From contig WBMW01002277.1 of assembly GCA_013396635.1 (NCBI GenBank), positions 358,593 to 422,592 on the forward strand: DNA of 64,000 nucleotides. Reading direction: 5' to 3'. Positions 12,758 to 26,225 of this stretch are shown in pieces; within the stretch, counting starts at the first letter, position 1, and each line of letters opens with the position of its first letter. Below the pieces are notes generated by a model. The model made no database searches. It saw nothing but the letters and a program-made list of their open reading frames with translations, and was not told the DNA's origin. A program made the position numbers and the translations under genes. Source of the DNA: Penelope pileata. Taxonomy: Eukaryota > Chordata > Aves > Galliformes > Cracidae.

Positions 12758-15700
12758 AGTAAAGTCACAGATAATGGATGATTTGCCCATAAAGGGATAC
12801 TTTCCAAAAACACCAGTCCATGTTTGAAGGGTCTCAGATAATAATCAATATTAAATGATTGGCTTTTAAAATTTTTCATGTTAATCATCTAATATATATG
12901 CATCTTTTTTTTCCCCTAAATACACTGATGCTCGTTTACTAAGCAAAAGATGATGAAAGAATATTTTAAAGATTTCACAACTCAATTCATCTTAGTGAAG
13001 ATTTTTCGCTAAGCTTACTATTTAAATTATTTAAAAAACGGGCAACGCTCAATTTGGAGATTGATGCTGTACTCATTTTTTCCTATTTTTATTCTCCACA
13101 AAATACAACCTCTGATGATTACTCAAGATCTATGAATAATGTGCAGTTTTAAAATAATTTTTCTATTAATCTGTCACGAGCCATGAAATTTGACATTTTC
13201 ACCATGCTGAGTACATGAAAGTTGCCAGCTTTGCCTGCCATGCTAATACGGTTCTTAATTACAGCATCTAAAGAACAAAACATACAAGTGGTGTAATTTT
13301 TTACAGCCTTCAGAGTGGGAAAATGGTCTCAAAATAATGCTTAAAATGTACAGTGGTTTTTTTCACTCCTTAATGATTAATTAAAGGAAGAACAAAGTTA
13401 TGTTTGTTTTTTTTTAAATAAAAAGATAATTGTATTCTATTCATATTCCCATTTTTCTTCATAACTTTTGGTAGTCTAGCTAGTACACAAACAGCGGTCT
13501 TAAGTTTTTAGTCAACAAGCATTCGATGAATTTTGCTGACATCAGGTCTACTTATCTTTGGCACACCTATGTTGGTAATAGCATCTGTTGAACTCACAGG
13601 TAAAGTCTGTCTACTGTGCTGATAGTCACCTTATCTCCAGTTTGCACAAGAGACTTTTGACTATATGACTCATATGCTAGGACTTCTGCAGAAGTAAAGG
13701 TTCAGCACGCTCACAGCTTTGACAGGAGCCAGATAGGACACAAATTGCTTTGATGAGGATGACACAGCACAACTGAAGACCAAAGAAAACAAACTTTGCT
13801 ACAGTCTCAGTTCAAAAAGCTTTAGATCTCCAAGCTAGAGGGCTACAACCAGAGCCCTCCTGCTTGCCCTTTCAAGAACATCTTGGCTTCTCCTTTAGCT
13901 CTGAGGAGACCAACTAGAAGGTTTGGTCCTGGGATTCCACCAGCAGCTGTAAGGGAGAGACATTTGGCATCAGCCTACTTCCTTTGCAGAGGAGGCGCTG
14001 CAAGGGAATTTATCACAATCTTTCAGACACGTTTTCTCCCACTGCATTCATGATTCCTTAGGAATACAAACTTGTCCCAGACAGACTGTGGTGCAGCTCA
14101 TGGGTTTGTATACTTGTACAATATTTTCTGGCTAGATCTTAAAAAAAGGTGAAGAAGTATCTGTTCAATTGGGCCAGCAGGTCTGTAATATTCATTTCAT
14201 ACACACATACATGTGACAGAGAGAGAGACAGAAAAGTGTGTTTCTGTGTATGTAGGAGATCAGGTAGCCCAAGAAGAGAGGATCAAGAAAGACATAGAGA
14301 TAAGATTCATTTTGCATATTTCTTATAATTATTCTTTTAATCAAATCTTTAGAAGAGTCTTTTCTTATGAATATATATAATCACTTTCCCTACATGATAA
14401 CTTTTTCCCAATTCTAATATTAGTTGTGCTATTTGTACAGCAAGTTTAGTTCAAGAGTGAGAATTACAGTTTTATGTTTCTGTTCTCATACCTGTCATCA
14501 AATTCTGTAATTTTTCAGGGAAAAATCAAGAGAACTGTCTTGAGTTTCAATCTACCCATCTGTAGAATGGAAATAATTATCTGTTAATAATGCTGTATAA
14601 ATTCAATGCAATGGCACGCATTCAGTGTCTTGCTTGAGACAAAGGAGTATATGTTCCCCACCTTATAGTAGGATAAACTTTAATTTTATTAAAAAATGAA
14701 TATAATGTAGAGAATGCAATATAGACAGTACAGGAAGAAGCATGAAGTTAGAAATAGATAGATAAACTTTAGAAGCTCACTTAAAGAAAAAACTTCTGTA
14801 AAAAAACTTTGCTTACGTAGAGACCTATGAATACATGGATATGTATCTATAACATGGGATTTCATTTTGCATTTGATTACAAAGGTGCAAATCCTCTGAT
14901 TTAATGAGATGAAATGTTGTAATGGAAAGCCGAACTTAGTACATTTTTATTTATAAGTGTCTCCCTAGATTTTTATGGTCTTTCTATTTTGTCACCTAGA
15001 ATTCATAAAATGCTGCAGGCCAAAATCCTTCTTGTTATTTTTAATATATTTTTATATTTTTCTAGCAGGAAAGTTACAGTGGAGAAGGCAAAATGATCTT
15101 GGTTATATGCACATTTATTAAAGAAAAGCGCACAAAATATATTATACCTCAGGGGAAAAAGCCACAAGACTAATGTAATGCCAAGTCTGAGAAATCACTC
15201 ATTTTTAAGTAAAGGAATGCATAGTTGAAACTTCCACCTTATTTTTGTTTCCTTATCCTCATTTCTATAAAATTGATGCATCTTTATATTAAAAATTAGT
15301 TGTCAAATAAGACAATATGTACCAGAAAACACAATGCAATTTCTTATAAAAGCCTGCATGCAATGACTTACAGCAGTACATTTTTCAGGCAATTTGTTTT
15401 CCAGACTCATTAAATCCATAGAAGAAGTCAAGTTTGAATAAAAGTGGTGCCATTATTTCTGAGTTATGCTTTTATAAAATTTTAAACAAGATTATGCCAA
15501 ATAGCCTTAGTCTGTTGGTTTGCTATTTAAAATCAAAGAATAGATCACAAATATTTTTCAACTTTTTTGAAAGTTATATGTTTTTATTGACATTAAAGAA
15601 AAGTGCAGTTCAAATTGAAATAATCATGTTGCTTAATTTCTGGACAATAAATGGAGTGGAAGTAAAAATTCAACCTACTGCTAGTTTATACTACAGCATG

Positions 15701-17025
15701 ATAAGGAGAACAGAATGGGCTGTATGTTTTTTTATAAGCACAATATCTGAACATTCCTCTCAGTAGTAAATCTAAATGCCATAGAAAGCATAATCTGCCA
15801 ATTTAGTAAAAACTTAGCAAGATTCATCAACAGGCGTACAGAATAAAGAAAAGATTCATCATACTGAATCATGGAGAAAGGAATCATGGAGAGCTCGTAC
15901 AGTAGAGGGAAGTTTCTGTGCTACAGGCAGATACAAAATTTAACAAGACACTGTGCTACCTGTCCCACCACAGCTCACTGGGTTAAATAAGCCTTCCTCA
16001 CACTATCCTGCTTTTCAAGCTACCAACAATTTCCTGAGATGTTCGCATTTAGAGTGTACATATACCAAATGTCATAATCCATCAGCATGATGAAGTGAAA
16101 ATACCAAGTACTGTTCCAGTGTTTAGGTTCTGGATGACTGAATATGATTAACTGGCTGATTGAGTTTTTCAGGTGTTAGAAAAATAACATGACAAACAAT
16201 GAACAAAACCTGTATAGCATGATTAGGACACTACAGCCAATGCACATTTATAACGGGTGAGGCTGAGAGCTCCACTCATCAGTGTGCCTGCTCAACACTT
16301 CCAATTTGAACACATTTAAAGCTTTTCCGAACCTTCACCACTTGGTTTGATTTTCAAACATCTTCCTCAGTCCATGCTCTTTTCACTGAGATGGTTGGCT
16401 GGCTTTTCAGATTGTATTATTCCAGCCCAACCGTTTCAGCCCTTCCTAAGAACAAGAATAATGATAAGTATTGCTTGGTCATGTGAAACATTTTCTTTGA
16501 AAAGGAGCAGGAAAGTGTCTGCAACCCTACTACTCAAGAACAGAGATTTTAACTATGGTGAGAATGTGCCTACAGGTGTCCTTGTGATCAGCCTTCCAAA
16601 TTCAGGCTTTTGTTACTGTTTACATATAACTGCTTAAAAACACAGTTGATGCTAAAGAGTTGCTGCAGTATAATAGGAAAAATCAATCTTGACTTACATT
16701 GTATCTATAGATGCAATTTATCTTTATATATTTATTATAAATCATAATTCATCTCTATGCTGAACACTCAGAATGGTAATTGAAGCCAACAGGATCTGTG
16801 CTTCAATATGTGAAGTCCATTGCAGAAAATATTGTCTAACCTATACTCAAAGACATCAGCTGGAGACTTCGAATTAGTAAATACTTTGACATTAATGTTT
16901 CCATGCATAAACTCCAGCTCTGTATCATCCTCGTAATACCTCATATCTCATGTGAGATAAGAGCATCAATTTATATTTGTCGAATGCTTTGATTGGCTAG
17001 AAAAGAGCATCATAGAAAAACCAAA

Positions 17026-17063
17026 TGATAATAATGATAATAATAAAAAACAACAACAACAAC
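17026..17063. repeat. AAT then CAA microsatellite
   Basis: Imperfect AATGATAAT units run into a short A tract and then (CAA)n. Confidence 0.8.
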
Positions 17064-20000
17064 TAACTGAGGACAAATGGGTTTTCTGACCTCAGAGCAG
17101 GATGTGAATAATGTGGAATACAGAAAGCCTGAAGCCACACATTGAACAATGAGGATAAAATAGAACTTCAAGAGCTGCTCATGAACTGAGCATTTTATTT
17201 CCTGCATATGGAATAAGACAGAGGTCTGTAAAAATATATAGAGATATTATAAAATATTTCAAGACTAAAACATGTTTAGTCATTATTGAAAGACTGATGT
17301 TCTTGGTCAGCTGAACCAAAAAAAAAAATTAAAAAAACAATAGCTTGAGTTCAGTCTAAAATCAATAGTTAGGGTTTTTTTTTTATCACCAAAATAAAAG
17401 CATTTGCTGTATAAGCCAAATATAATTAAATTTGTAAATGAGTCATTACTTTGAATTGAAAAATTATAACATTTTACTTTCAAAATATCCAACCAAACTG
17501 CTGCAACTGCTAGAAATTTTGAAATGTATTTGCTAGCTGAAGCCTCCATAGTTTCCATACACAGCTTCAGTTAACTTGAATTTTCATTTTTTGTATAAAA
17601 CATGATTCAACTAAAAGATTGAGTTCATCTCTATTCTCGGTGTATATGGGTAGAACATACCGAACAACCAACCTGAGGCCTCTTAGTTTAAGCTTTAGAC
17701 TCTAAAAGCTCAGTGATAAGGTTTTTTAACTTAGCATTCGACGTATGCTATATGTGCAAACAACTGTACATGATAAGGAATGTATTTGTTAAAAGTTATG
17801 GCTTCACAATTCAAGGATTTACATCAGATAATCAGAATCAGCTTGCAAAATCTGTTTATATTAGCACTTGAAATTTAGCAGAAGTATCCTGTGCATCCCC
17901 AAAATTACCTATTTTACATATGGCACACTTTTTTGTCAAGTTACCACACCTCCTGGAAGGGTAGTTCATTGAGTACTTAGCTTAGGTGTATTAGGAGGCA
18001 AAAATGACAAACATGCCCATTAAGGTGCACAGGAGGAAGCCAGAGAGGTATAATAAAATTAGGAAAAAGAGATACATAGAACAAGAGATTTTCAATGGCA
18101 GTAGGGAAAATCATATAAGGCAAAAGAGAAAAAGAAGAAGGAAAAGAAAAAAAATCACTGTTACTGCAGTATACATCAAAGTTTGTAATATTCAGCAGAA
18201 AGTATCACACAACTGGAGGCAGAGAATGATAGGATATGCAGTCTGAAATACTATGACATAACAATAATTTTTTTCCTTCCACGTAAATGTGTTCAGCTAA
18301 ATTTAGAGTTGAAACCCTCCCATTAGCAATGTTCTCATTAAATATCCCAGGTATAAAAACTTTACGTAAGAGCACAGAAATAATTTGTATTCCTGTGAGA
18401 ATCCAAAGAAGCCATGTATGTTCCAACCCAGTGGCTTTTACTATATATTCTGAGTGTTCTTTTCACTACCCTCACAGCTGAGCTAACAGATTTTATTAGT
18501 TTTATTATATTTGGCTGTTTGTTGATAACCTGTTGGGTTTGTAAGTTTATTCTATAATGTATAAAGAGATGCAATTACAAGAAGAAGGTCAATGTTACAG
18601 ATTGCAGTGGTAATGTTATTTTTTAAAATAAATACAAGCTCTCCAAGCACTACTACCCATCTGACTTCAATTCACGATACCAGTCCAACAATCAATCACC
18701 AGAGGCATTGGACACCCATAATTAGATTATAAAATCATAACTATAGTCATTTTACGTCTGCTTGCATAATTACATCAGCATGCTAATATCCTTTTAATGG
18801 TCTCTAATGATGTAATAAGAAATAATGGAATTTATTTGACAGCTACATAACCATTAACAAAACATATTAAGCATAACTATTACTTCCATAAAGATTCAGG
18901 CCATATCCAAAAGTGACAGCTAACATGTTGGATCTTTTCTTCAGTGTTAAAGTATTTCTAATTATGTATTCCCCAAATCTATTCCCAATCATTTGCTTCA
19001 CAGGGTGAGCAAAGTTTATGTCAATGTAAAACTTGACAACAAACCAACTGTAGAAGTGGACTGAACGCTCTGGGAGCCAAGCCTGAAGCTACGTTGTGAA
19101 ATGCAGGCCATTGGTTAAAGTTGGCAAGATTGTGAAAGAGAAGATAAGAAAAGCTGATTACTACCATGCATCAAATAAAATCAAGAACAAACATGGGAGT
19201 TGGTAGGAACCTGTGGAAAAAGCTACTGTTCACTTAGCTAAACTCCAAGTCAGAGGAAAATATGTATATATACATGGAATGAAGGATATTTGCAGACAAA
19301 ACTAACTAAACGTAGTAACGTATTTGTGAATCAATACCCTAGAAAACACTTTTTGCAGAGAATAGGACAAGAAAATCTTTTTTGTGAATTTAAAGAAATT
19401 TAAAAGAATTCACCATTCACTCTGTCTTCACTTCTTCGTACACTATTCCTATTGAATGTGTTAGTTTTGTCTGTATTTTGAAATGTAACACTGCAGTTCT
19501 CATTAAAATGACTTTAATCCAAAATCTTTGCAATAGTATAAAAATTTCAGGCGTATATTCTCTCTTCCTTTTCAGAATTCTTGGAAGAGAATTGTGAATT
19601 TTAATCCATGCTCATGTTCAGATCAGAGTTCAAACTAACTTAGTTTTTCATATTCCCACCCTTCTTATAAATTCTTGTTCTCAGGCTTATTGATACTGTT
19701 AAAAATAATATGCTTGAGAAAAAAAAAAAAAAAGGTTAGTAAAATTAAATATCTCCTGAGAGGTCTCATCCTCACATTTCAAAACAACAAAGGTGGAATA
19801 ACAGTGACATGTGGTCTTTCCCAAAACCCTTCTCCTCGAGGCTCTACAGAAGGTAACAAGCTTTCAAGTTCATACGTTTTTCCAATGATGCCTATGTAGT
19901 GATGACAAAACAACAAACCTCAAAAGCATTAATTCTTTGCATGTTGAAGCCTTTCTCTAAAGCTTCTTCTACTGCTGTCTGGTGGACAGCTCCACATTTC

Positions 20001-20412
20001 TATAGTATTTCATTGGTTTAACCTGAGTCAAAGCACCTCGTTTTCTGGAGTAAAAATTTATTATGGATGAATTCTTCCCCAATCTGGTATTTGGAATAAA
20101 TTTTTACAGATTTATAGATGTGTTCAAAAGGCAAAGCTTACGAAAGCATTGTGCTGATAGACAGAGTACTCTGTTCTGCTTGTAATTATCACCATTCATA
20201 ACACACTTTTAAAATACTGACCATACTATACAAGTACTTTTGGTATTGTCATATGACTGCATATTAATGGGGGCAACATATGCAGCTTCCCTAAACTTGC
20301 ATATCAAAGAAAAGGTTGTTCATAGTTTACTATTTTACTGGAGGAATATTTTCCATTAAAGAATAAATCTACAGCTTGCCAATTGCAATGCTGTTGTGAT
20401 TTATCAAATGAT

Positions 20413-20430
20413 AAAAAAAAAAAAAAAAAA
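20413..20430. repeat. Poly-A tract, 18 A
   Basis: Eighteen uninterrupted A in intron E-F. No retrotransposed body is recognised next to it. Confidence 0.85.
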
Positions 20431-21813
20431 GGTTTTATGCTAACAATTAGAAAGGTAGGTGAAAATGCTCTTGTACTGTAAATGAATGAAGTTAATGAAG
20501 CAGAACCCATTGATTCCAGCAGAGAATTTGTTCTGTGGAATTATCCCATTAAATGTGCAGCAGACTTTGATTTATCTGCTGGTATTCAAATTCAAGGTTG
20601 AAAATTCTTTTTATAAGGAAGGCTATATAATATTGTCATTTTTGTAATTGCAAAATTCAGTTTTCATAAAAAGTATATTTAATAAAATAAAAGTAAAAAG
20701 TCATTCGGCAAACCAAAAGATAGTTCTAACAAACAAAATATGTGAATATTTTCCTTCTAAACAACTAAAGTCAATATGCCTAGTATTTGTCAAATTTCTA
20801 AAAAGACTCTTACTTGCAGTCTATTTCCTATCATATATTCTGTAATAGAATGGGCAAATTATTTTCTTCTGAATAATAACAAACACTTCCACCAAAGATG
20901 CAACATATTCAGACCATGGCTAAAAACACAGCATTAAAAAATGAATTGAATTCACTGGATGCTAAGGTTAAAGCAAAAGCGCAGGTGGGGCTGAGAAAGA
21001 CACTGCCCTTCAGAAACATGACTCATGAGGAAAAACAAGCAACCCCAAACACTGAAACACAGGAAGAAACCAGATGTTACCCAGATATCAGTTATGTTCT
21101 GGGCACCAAGATGTGATTTCTTTCCAGTGCAAATGGTCTACAGCTAACTCTTCTTTTGCATTACTTATCAAACTATTTTTATTTTCTATTTTATGAAGAA
21201 CTGGGGTTTGTAAAATAAATGTTCCTATCAAAATGGTTTCAAAAAATCCCAAATCTGAAATGTTTTACCAGATGTGGTAAATCATAACCTCCTAACTTAG
21301 GTGATCATCGTACAGAACATTTATCAGTACAAATCATAAGAAAAACAAGTCTTCTGCACACTGCACACTCCCTGTGAACTCCCTGTGACTTGTTAAATGA
21401 GTGGCTGTCCAAGCGGCATGACCTAGTGTGCCATGTACCATACTGAGAGCCAGGGACTCAAGCTTTTTTCCATCTGTGATGTTGTTTCCCCTTCAGCAAG
21501 GCTGAGTATGACGATCCTTTACAACACTTGCCTTACCCAGACTTTGTTAATTAAGATGGATATATATTTACAGCATTTTGAATAGATTGTTTCTCCCCTT
21601 GGGAGCACAGAATAATTTCTGTCTTTATAGTTTTTATTAAATAATTTTTTCTTAACTGTATGTAGGGGACATTATAAGGATCATCACAATATTCTTTTTT
21701 TTTTTGCGCACGCTCTTATTTTGATATTAAAGAGTAGTTATACCCTTGTAAGATGAACTATTCAAAAATAACAAATCCAATAAAATAAAAAGAGGCAAAT
21801 TCCATGTACGTAC

Positions 21814-21900
21814 TTGACATCATCGAAGGCACTCATCTGCAGCTTCAGGAGATCTGCCACATCCTTTATTAACTCCAAGCCCTTTTCCACACTCAGGGGG
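21814..21900 (-). CDS. PTPRN2: PTPRN2 exon E (mature ectodomain, 87 nt, phase 2 to 2)
   Basis: Too short for ordinary ORF finding. Acceptor TTTCAACAG|CCCCCTGAG; donor GTCAA|GTACGT. With the GA from exon D the first codon is GAC, and the exon reads DPLSVEKGLELIKDVADLL followed by KLQMSAFDDV and two bases. This is the helix after the GYIVT strand in the membrane-proximal, SEA/ferredoxin-like ectodomain of the IA-2 family. The recalled mammalian PTPRN2 equivalent is DPLRPEEG, LVEDVARLLQ, SSAFADV. The paralogue PTPRN differs here (KPLSL, LLEILAEHV), which supports the PTPRN2 call. The exon is symmetric: D can join F in frame (GA|C = Asp), but that would delete a core helix. It is isolated between introns of 20.2 kb and 15.9 kb. 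Confidence 0.94.
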
Positions 21901-23169
21901 CTGTTGAAAGGGAGCAAGAAAACAGAGCGTTACGAAAATGGAACTCATCAATACTTGAGAGGCTAAAAGTCCCAAAAGAGTTATCACCTTGGCCTCTTAG
22001 AGTCTGAAAGCCACCACTAACTGTATTCCTGTCACATAGTGATCGTGATATCAAGGGAATTGGGATCAGGTGCTTCTTCAGGCATGATGAATCACCTGAA
22101 TTTTCCAGCAATAAGACAAACAATAAGGTGTAAATGGAATTGTTAGGAAGTGTAATGGGCCCATGATGCAGCAACCAGTTCATCTCGGTCCTCAATAAAA
22201 AATGTAATAAAGTAAAAGAACAGAAAGAGAGAAAAGGATTGACGAGACAAGGAGGGAAACAAACAATGAAAGTCAAATTGCAGGCTCAGTATCAAATGGA
22301 CAAGGGAAAAGCATATTTTTAAATTCATTAGTTTTTAAAATGAATCTTCGCCCAGTGAAAGGATACAAAATTATTATGGATTTGAAAGTAAACAATGGAG
22401 CAAGGCACACAGTCCAGAGGACACTGATTAGGTACATAGGATTTAGTTTGGTGTGTGTATGCACTGCTGACAGAACCCACTTTAAATCTTTTTAACCTTT
22501 GTCAATGCCACATTAACATTTTTTAATTTAGAAAACAGGTTGCAATCAAGCATAACACAAGAGGACTGCTATCATTTAAAAAAGCACTTATCTAGATGCA
22601 AAATGTATATTTATAAAAATTTCAGGTTATTAGAATTGCTAGAGCTGTAAAGGCGCATTATGAACATTCTGTCCCTAATAGACTATACCTTGTTTAGCTG
22701 CTGTTCAGTATTGTGAAACCTAATACAAAAGTATTTAGAAAGTAAAAAGATACGAAAATGATATAGAAATGTCTAGTAAAACCAACAGATATAATATTCT
22801 CTAAATTGTGATTATAGAATTATTCTCAACATTGTCAAAGCTCCAACACTCATAAAATTAAAGCTTACAAGCCTGATAGTTATCTGACTTATGCCACTTT
22901 AAATCAGAAACAACTCTGAGGAAACTAACCCAGGGGAAAAAAGGTTCTGTATTTTTTCCTTCAAGGGTTTATAACAAGTAGGAGAAGAAGGTGTCAAAAA
23001 CGCACATACTGTTAGACATGGTCTTTTCAGCTGGACTAAAGGGAAAAAAGATCTTTCAAAGCTCTGTACCTAGGTTATTGTTTCTGTTTCACAATTAAAG
23101 TTTTTGAGTCTAATTTTATAGCACTGTAATCATGGCCAGAAATTTATTTATTGTCTGCAATGAGCACTG

Positions 23170-23186
23170 TTTATTTATTTATTTAT
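23170..23186. repeat. TTTA microsatellite
   Basis: Four TTTA units. Confidence 0.75.
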
Positions 23187-24080
23187 CACACTGGGTTCTG
23201 CATACACTGCCCTAAGGGCACCTCTATTTAAATAACGGGATGTCTCGTGGATCTTGGTTAGGCTGGAATTGTACAGCCTCCCTTCATGCTACTAACCCAA
23301 AATGCTCAAGAGACCTCCTGTCACACAAGCAGAGGTAGCCCCTCAAGGCATCAGATAAATTTAGAGTTTTTCTAGATGTATGAGACAGAAATGTTCTTGT
23401 CTGAAAGTAACAAAAGAATCTGATTGTTTCTGTAAGGAAAAAATGTACTATAGATTATTCATAAAACCCCTATATTTCAAGGACTGACAGTGGGTAGAAA
23501 TGTGATTATTCTCATCAGTATGAAAGCAGATTGTCATAGTGACTCAGGGGCTTATGTGTTAATTAAATCTTTTCTCCGAAAGACATTGGCTTAAATTTTA
23601 TGGAAATGATTCGTGTCAGCAAGTGGGCTTTTACTGTAATAGCAAGTATACACAGAGGTGCAGAGCAAATCTGCTGCATACATTGGTGTCATTTTTTTAA
23701 CAAGGGAGTCTCTTTTGTAAATGCTCAACCTCCCACTCCCTGCTTACCCCTCCTTCCCCGCAAAAGCATTCTCTGACCTCAAAAGCAAGGTATGCTGCTA
23801 CAAGTCAATGTAGTAAGAGTAACATGAGATATAATCAGAGCATTTGAATGCTACAATACAGCAAGAATGCTGGAGAGAAAACAAGAGAGAAAAGCACACT
23901 GGAAAGTCATTCTTATGTAGGTCTGAGCATCCAGTAGCTGTCTTGGTAACTCGCAACCAATGGCAAACTAAAGAACACAGGTTCACATATGGTGTGTTAG
24001 GCTAAGAAATTGTCATTCATGACAGCACAGGAGAGCCGCAGAATTCATACCTGTGTACTTTTCAAAGGCATGGTGATATC

Positions 24081-24222
24081 TGGAGGTGTTCAAGGTCAGG
24101 TTTGATGGGCCCTGGACAGCCTGATCTGATGGGTGGCAACCTTGCCCCTGACAGGGGGGATGGAACTGACTGGGCTTTAAGGTCCCTTTCAACCAAAACC
24201 GTTCTATGATTCTAGGATTCTA
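24081..24222 (+). mobile_element. CR1 LINE, short 3' tail
   Basis: About 140 bp matching the CR1 3' end on the plus strand: TGGAGGTGTTCAAGGTCAGG, a GCCTGATCTGATGGGTGGCA stretch, AACTGACTGGGCTTTAAGGT and the terminal GTTCTATGATTCTAGGATTC. It is strongly 5' truncated and retains the terminal short repeat. Confidence 0.9.
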
Positions 24223-25340
24223 CAGTTCCACAATTCCATTATCCTCTTTGGTATGATTATTATTATTTATCACACTGTCACCTTTGAGGACTCACATTAA
24301 GAATAATTAATTTACACCAGAGTACCTTCTAGTATTGCTTTTCCAGCTTGTAAATGTTGCCATATACTAGTACTGGCTATTACAGTTGTGTGACAGTTGT
24401 ATTGTAGAAGAATTGAATATTCCAAACTTTTGTCTAAAAATGCCAGAACATCATTATCCACACTCTATTTCCCTACTGCTTCAACTCATGTTGCATTTTG
24501 CTCAGTGTTGCACAACGTGCACTTGTGCAGTGACTGCCCCTAGCTTTGCTTACGCTGAGCAAGTACACCCTTCCCAGAAGCGTGGCACTAAGCAAAATAA
24601 CATACACTGTGACAGCACTGTACACCCACATCAGAATTATTCAATTACCATTACCAGAACACAGCTTGCAAACATCACCTGTCCTCCTGCACATGGTCCT
24701 CCCATGCCCCCGTGGTGCAAGCGCACAGTATTTGTGCAGCAGTCACTAGCTGCGGCCCTTCATGTACTGTGCCTGGTTTCTGCTTGCTTGATTCAGCCCC
24801 ACATGGAAAGAAGTTTCTGAGAAATATCAGTGCTATTTTTCATGAATATGACACCTCTATTGATTGTGAGGGTTCATCTACTACAGAATTAATCCAAAGC
24901 AACATGTTACATAAAGCAAGAAGTAAAGACAAAACATAGCGGTTCAGGTAAGGAGCAAATAGGAGATGCTACAAGAAGAAATTGTTATAGTAGGAAGACT
25001 CTTTGGATGCAATCATGATGACACAATAATCTTATCAAGGCCAAAGACTTGGAGGAAAGCTAAGACTGGGGTAGGATTCCCACAATGTTATTTGAACCGT
25101 TAAGCTTTAGATTTCAGTTCTTTAAAGCAGGGGAGGACGGATAGCCTTCCTGTTTGGGTAACAGGCCAGGCTCAGTGCAGTGAGTCTGGACCATGGCCAC
25201 TCTGCTTCCAGACACACAACAACACAGGCCCCACCTATACAAGTTTTCTTTCATGAGCTTGCAATAATAAACTTCACTACACCAGCAGTGGTGTACCCTT
25301 AAAAGAGAACTCACAACTTGCATAGGCCTCAGACATAGGC

Positions 25341-25520
25341 TTGTGCTCCAGACCCCTCACCGGCTTCACTGCCCTTCTCTGGACTAGCTCCAGGGCCTTA
25401 ATGTCTTTTTTGTAGTGAGGTGCCTGAAACTGAATGCAGTACTGGAGGTGCAGCCTCACCAGTGTTGAGCACAGGGGGACAACCACTTTCCTAGTCCTGC
25501 TGGCTACACTATTTCTGATA
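25341..25520 (-). mobile_element. CR1 LINE, internal/3' fragment
   Basis: The minus strand encodes the CR1 ORF2 tail motif series with decay: LHLQYCIQFQAPHYKKDIKA, LELVQRRAVKPVRGLEHK. On the plus strand the stretch CTTGTGCTCCAGACCCCTCA through GCAGCCTCACCAGTGTTGAG is the familiar reverse-complement CR1 pattern. Both edges are soft, and the upstream half (25,500-25,600) has decayed. Confidence 0.85.
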
Positions 25521-25605
25521 CTATTTCTGTTTCCTATCTTTGCTATAATTTCACTTGCAGTAGATTTCTCTTTTGCATCTTCAAGACAACTGTGATAAGG
25601 TCGAA

Positions 25606-25682
25606 GACTGCTAGAGGTTGGAAGGCACCTCTGGGTCCATCTGGCCCAAGCCCTGCCCCAGCAGGGCCACCCAGAGAAGTCT
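25606..25682 (-). mobile_element. CR1 LINE, very short 3'-proximal piece
   Basis: About 75 bp: AGAGGTTGGAAGGCACCTCT, then GGTCCATCTGGCCCAAGCCC and a CAGCAGGGCCACCCAGAG end, the canonical reverse-complement CR1 3' UTR region. It lies directly right of another minus-strand CR1 piece. Because it represents the extreme 3' part, it must be a separate insertion rather than a continuation of its neighbour. Confidence 0.85.
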
Positions 25683-26202
25683 TTTTTAGGTTTCTGGCTC
25701 CATTTCTCTACAGCTAGAAAGACAAAGGGAGGGGCAAAAAGTATGTAAAATTAATCTATAAGAAACTTTCTTCTTTTGCTTTGTCTTCCAATGTCATCCC
25801 TTTAAGCGTTAGCCTAAACATTACTTTCAGCTGACAAATTCAGACCCTACAGAATGAGTAGCAGAACTCTGTTTCACTCAGATGCCAAGCGCTATCTCAT
25901 ATTGTTTGCAGAATATAGTTTGTTTGATGAATTAATGACAATGAAGAAATAAAGGGGGAATGAAATATAAATATTTCCTTTGGGGTTTACGTAGATACAT
26001 AGTTTTCAAGTCTGGCACAAACTCATCTGAAAAAAGCTGCTTTTGTTTAATCTCACACTGCAGCACACAGCTCTTGCACTAAACTAGTTATATCTGCTAG
26101 AGCATATGGCTTATATCTCTGCTAGCCACAGACTATATTATATGGTAGTACTATATCACTCCTTCAGATGAAATGACTCCCCAGCACACTGCAAGATTCT
26201 GA

Positions 26203-26225
26203 TGTCATGATTTAACATCATGACA
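26203..26225. repeat. Perfect inverted repeat, 9-bp arms
   Basis: TGTCATGAT and its reverse complement ATCATGACA are separated by TTAAC. It is intronic and of unknown significance. Confidence 0.7.

Larger units (their letters stand above)
5946..21813. other. PTPRN2 intron E-F, 15.9 kb
   Basis: Long AT-rich intron bounded by a good donor (AA|GTACGT at the right, minus strand) and acceptor (CTCTTTTAG at the left). Its only clear element is the CR1 cluster at 11.57-12.76 kb. There is an AAT/CAA microsatellite near 17.03 kb and poly-A tracts near 19.72 and 20.41 kb. From 13 kb to 17 kb and from 18 kb to 21.8 kb I see nothing beyond unique AT-rich sequence. Open frames such as 8,021-8,395 (minus) and 15,434-15,766 (plus) show no recognisable domain. 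Confidence 0.8.

Noticed and set aside
17995..18246. Lys/Arg-rich 80-codon plus-strand frame (possible nuclear protein)
   Set aside because: The basic run comes from an A/G-rich low-complexity stretch at 18.12-18.15 kb; no other coding evidence.
20898..21116. 72-codon plus-strand frame starting MQHIQTMAKNTALKN
   Set aside because: It has a hydrophilic, protein-like composition but no recognisable family and no supporting splice or promoter context.
24386..24820. 144-codon plus-strand open frame, the second longest on that strand
   Set aside because: No domain, no signal or splice context, Cys/His-rich in an irregular way, and overlapping open frames in other phases; consistent with a chance ORF in slightly GC-richer intron.
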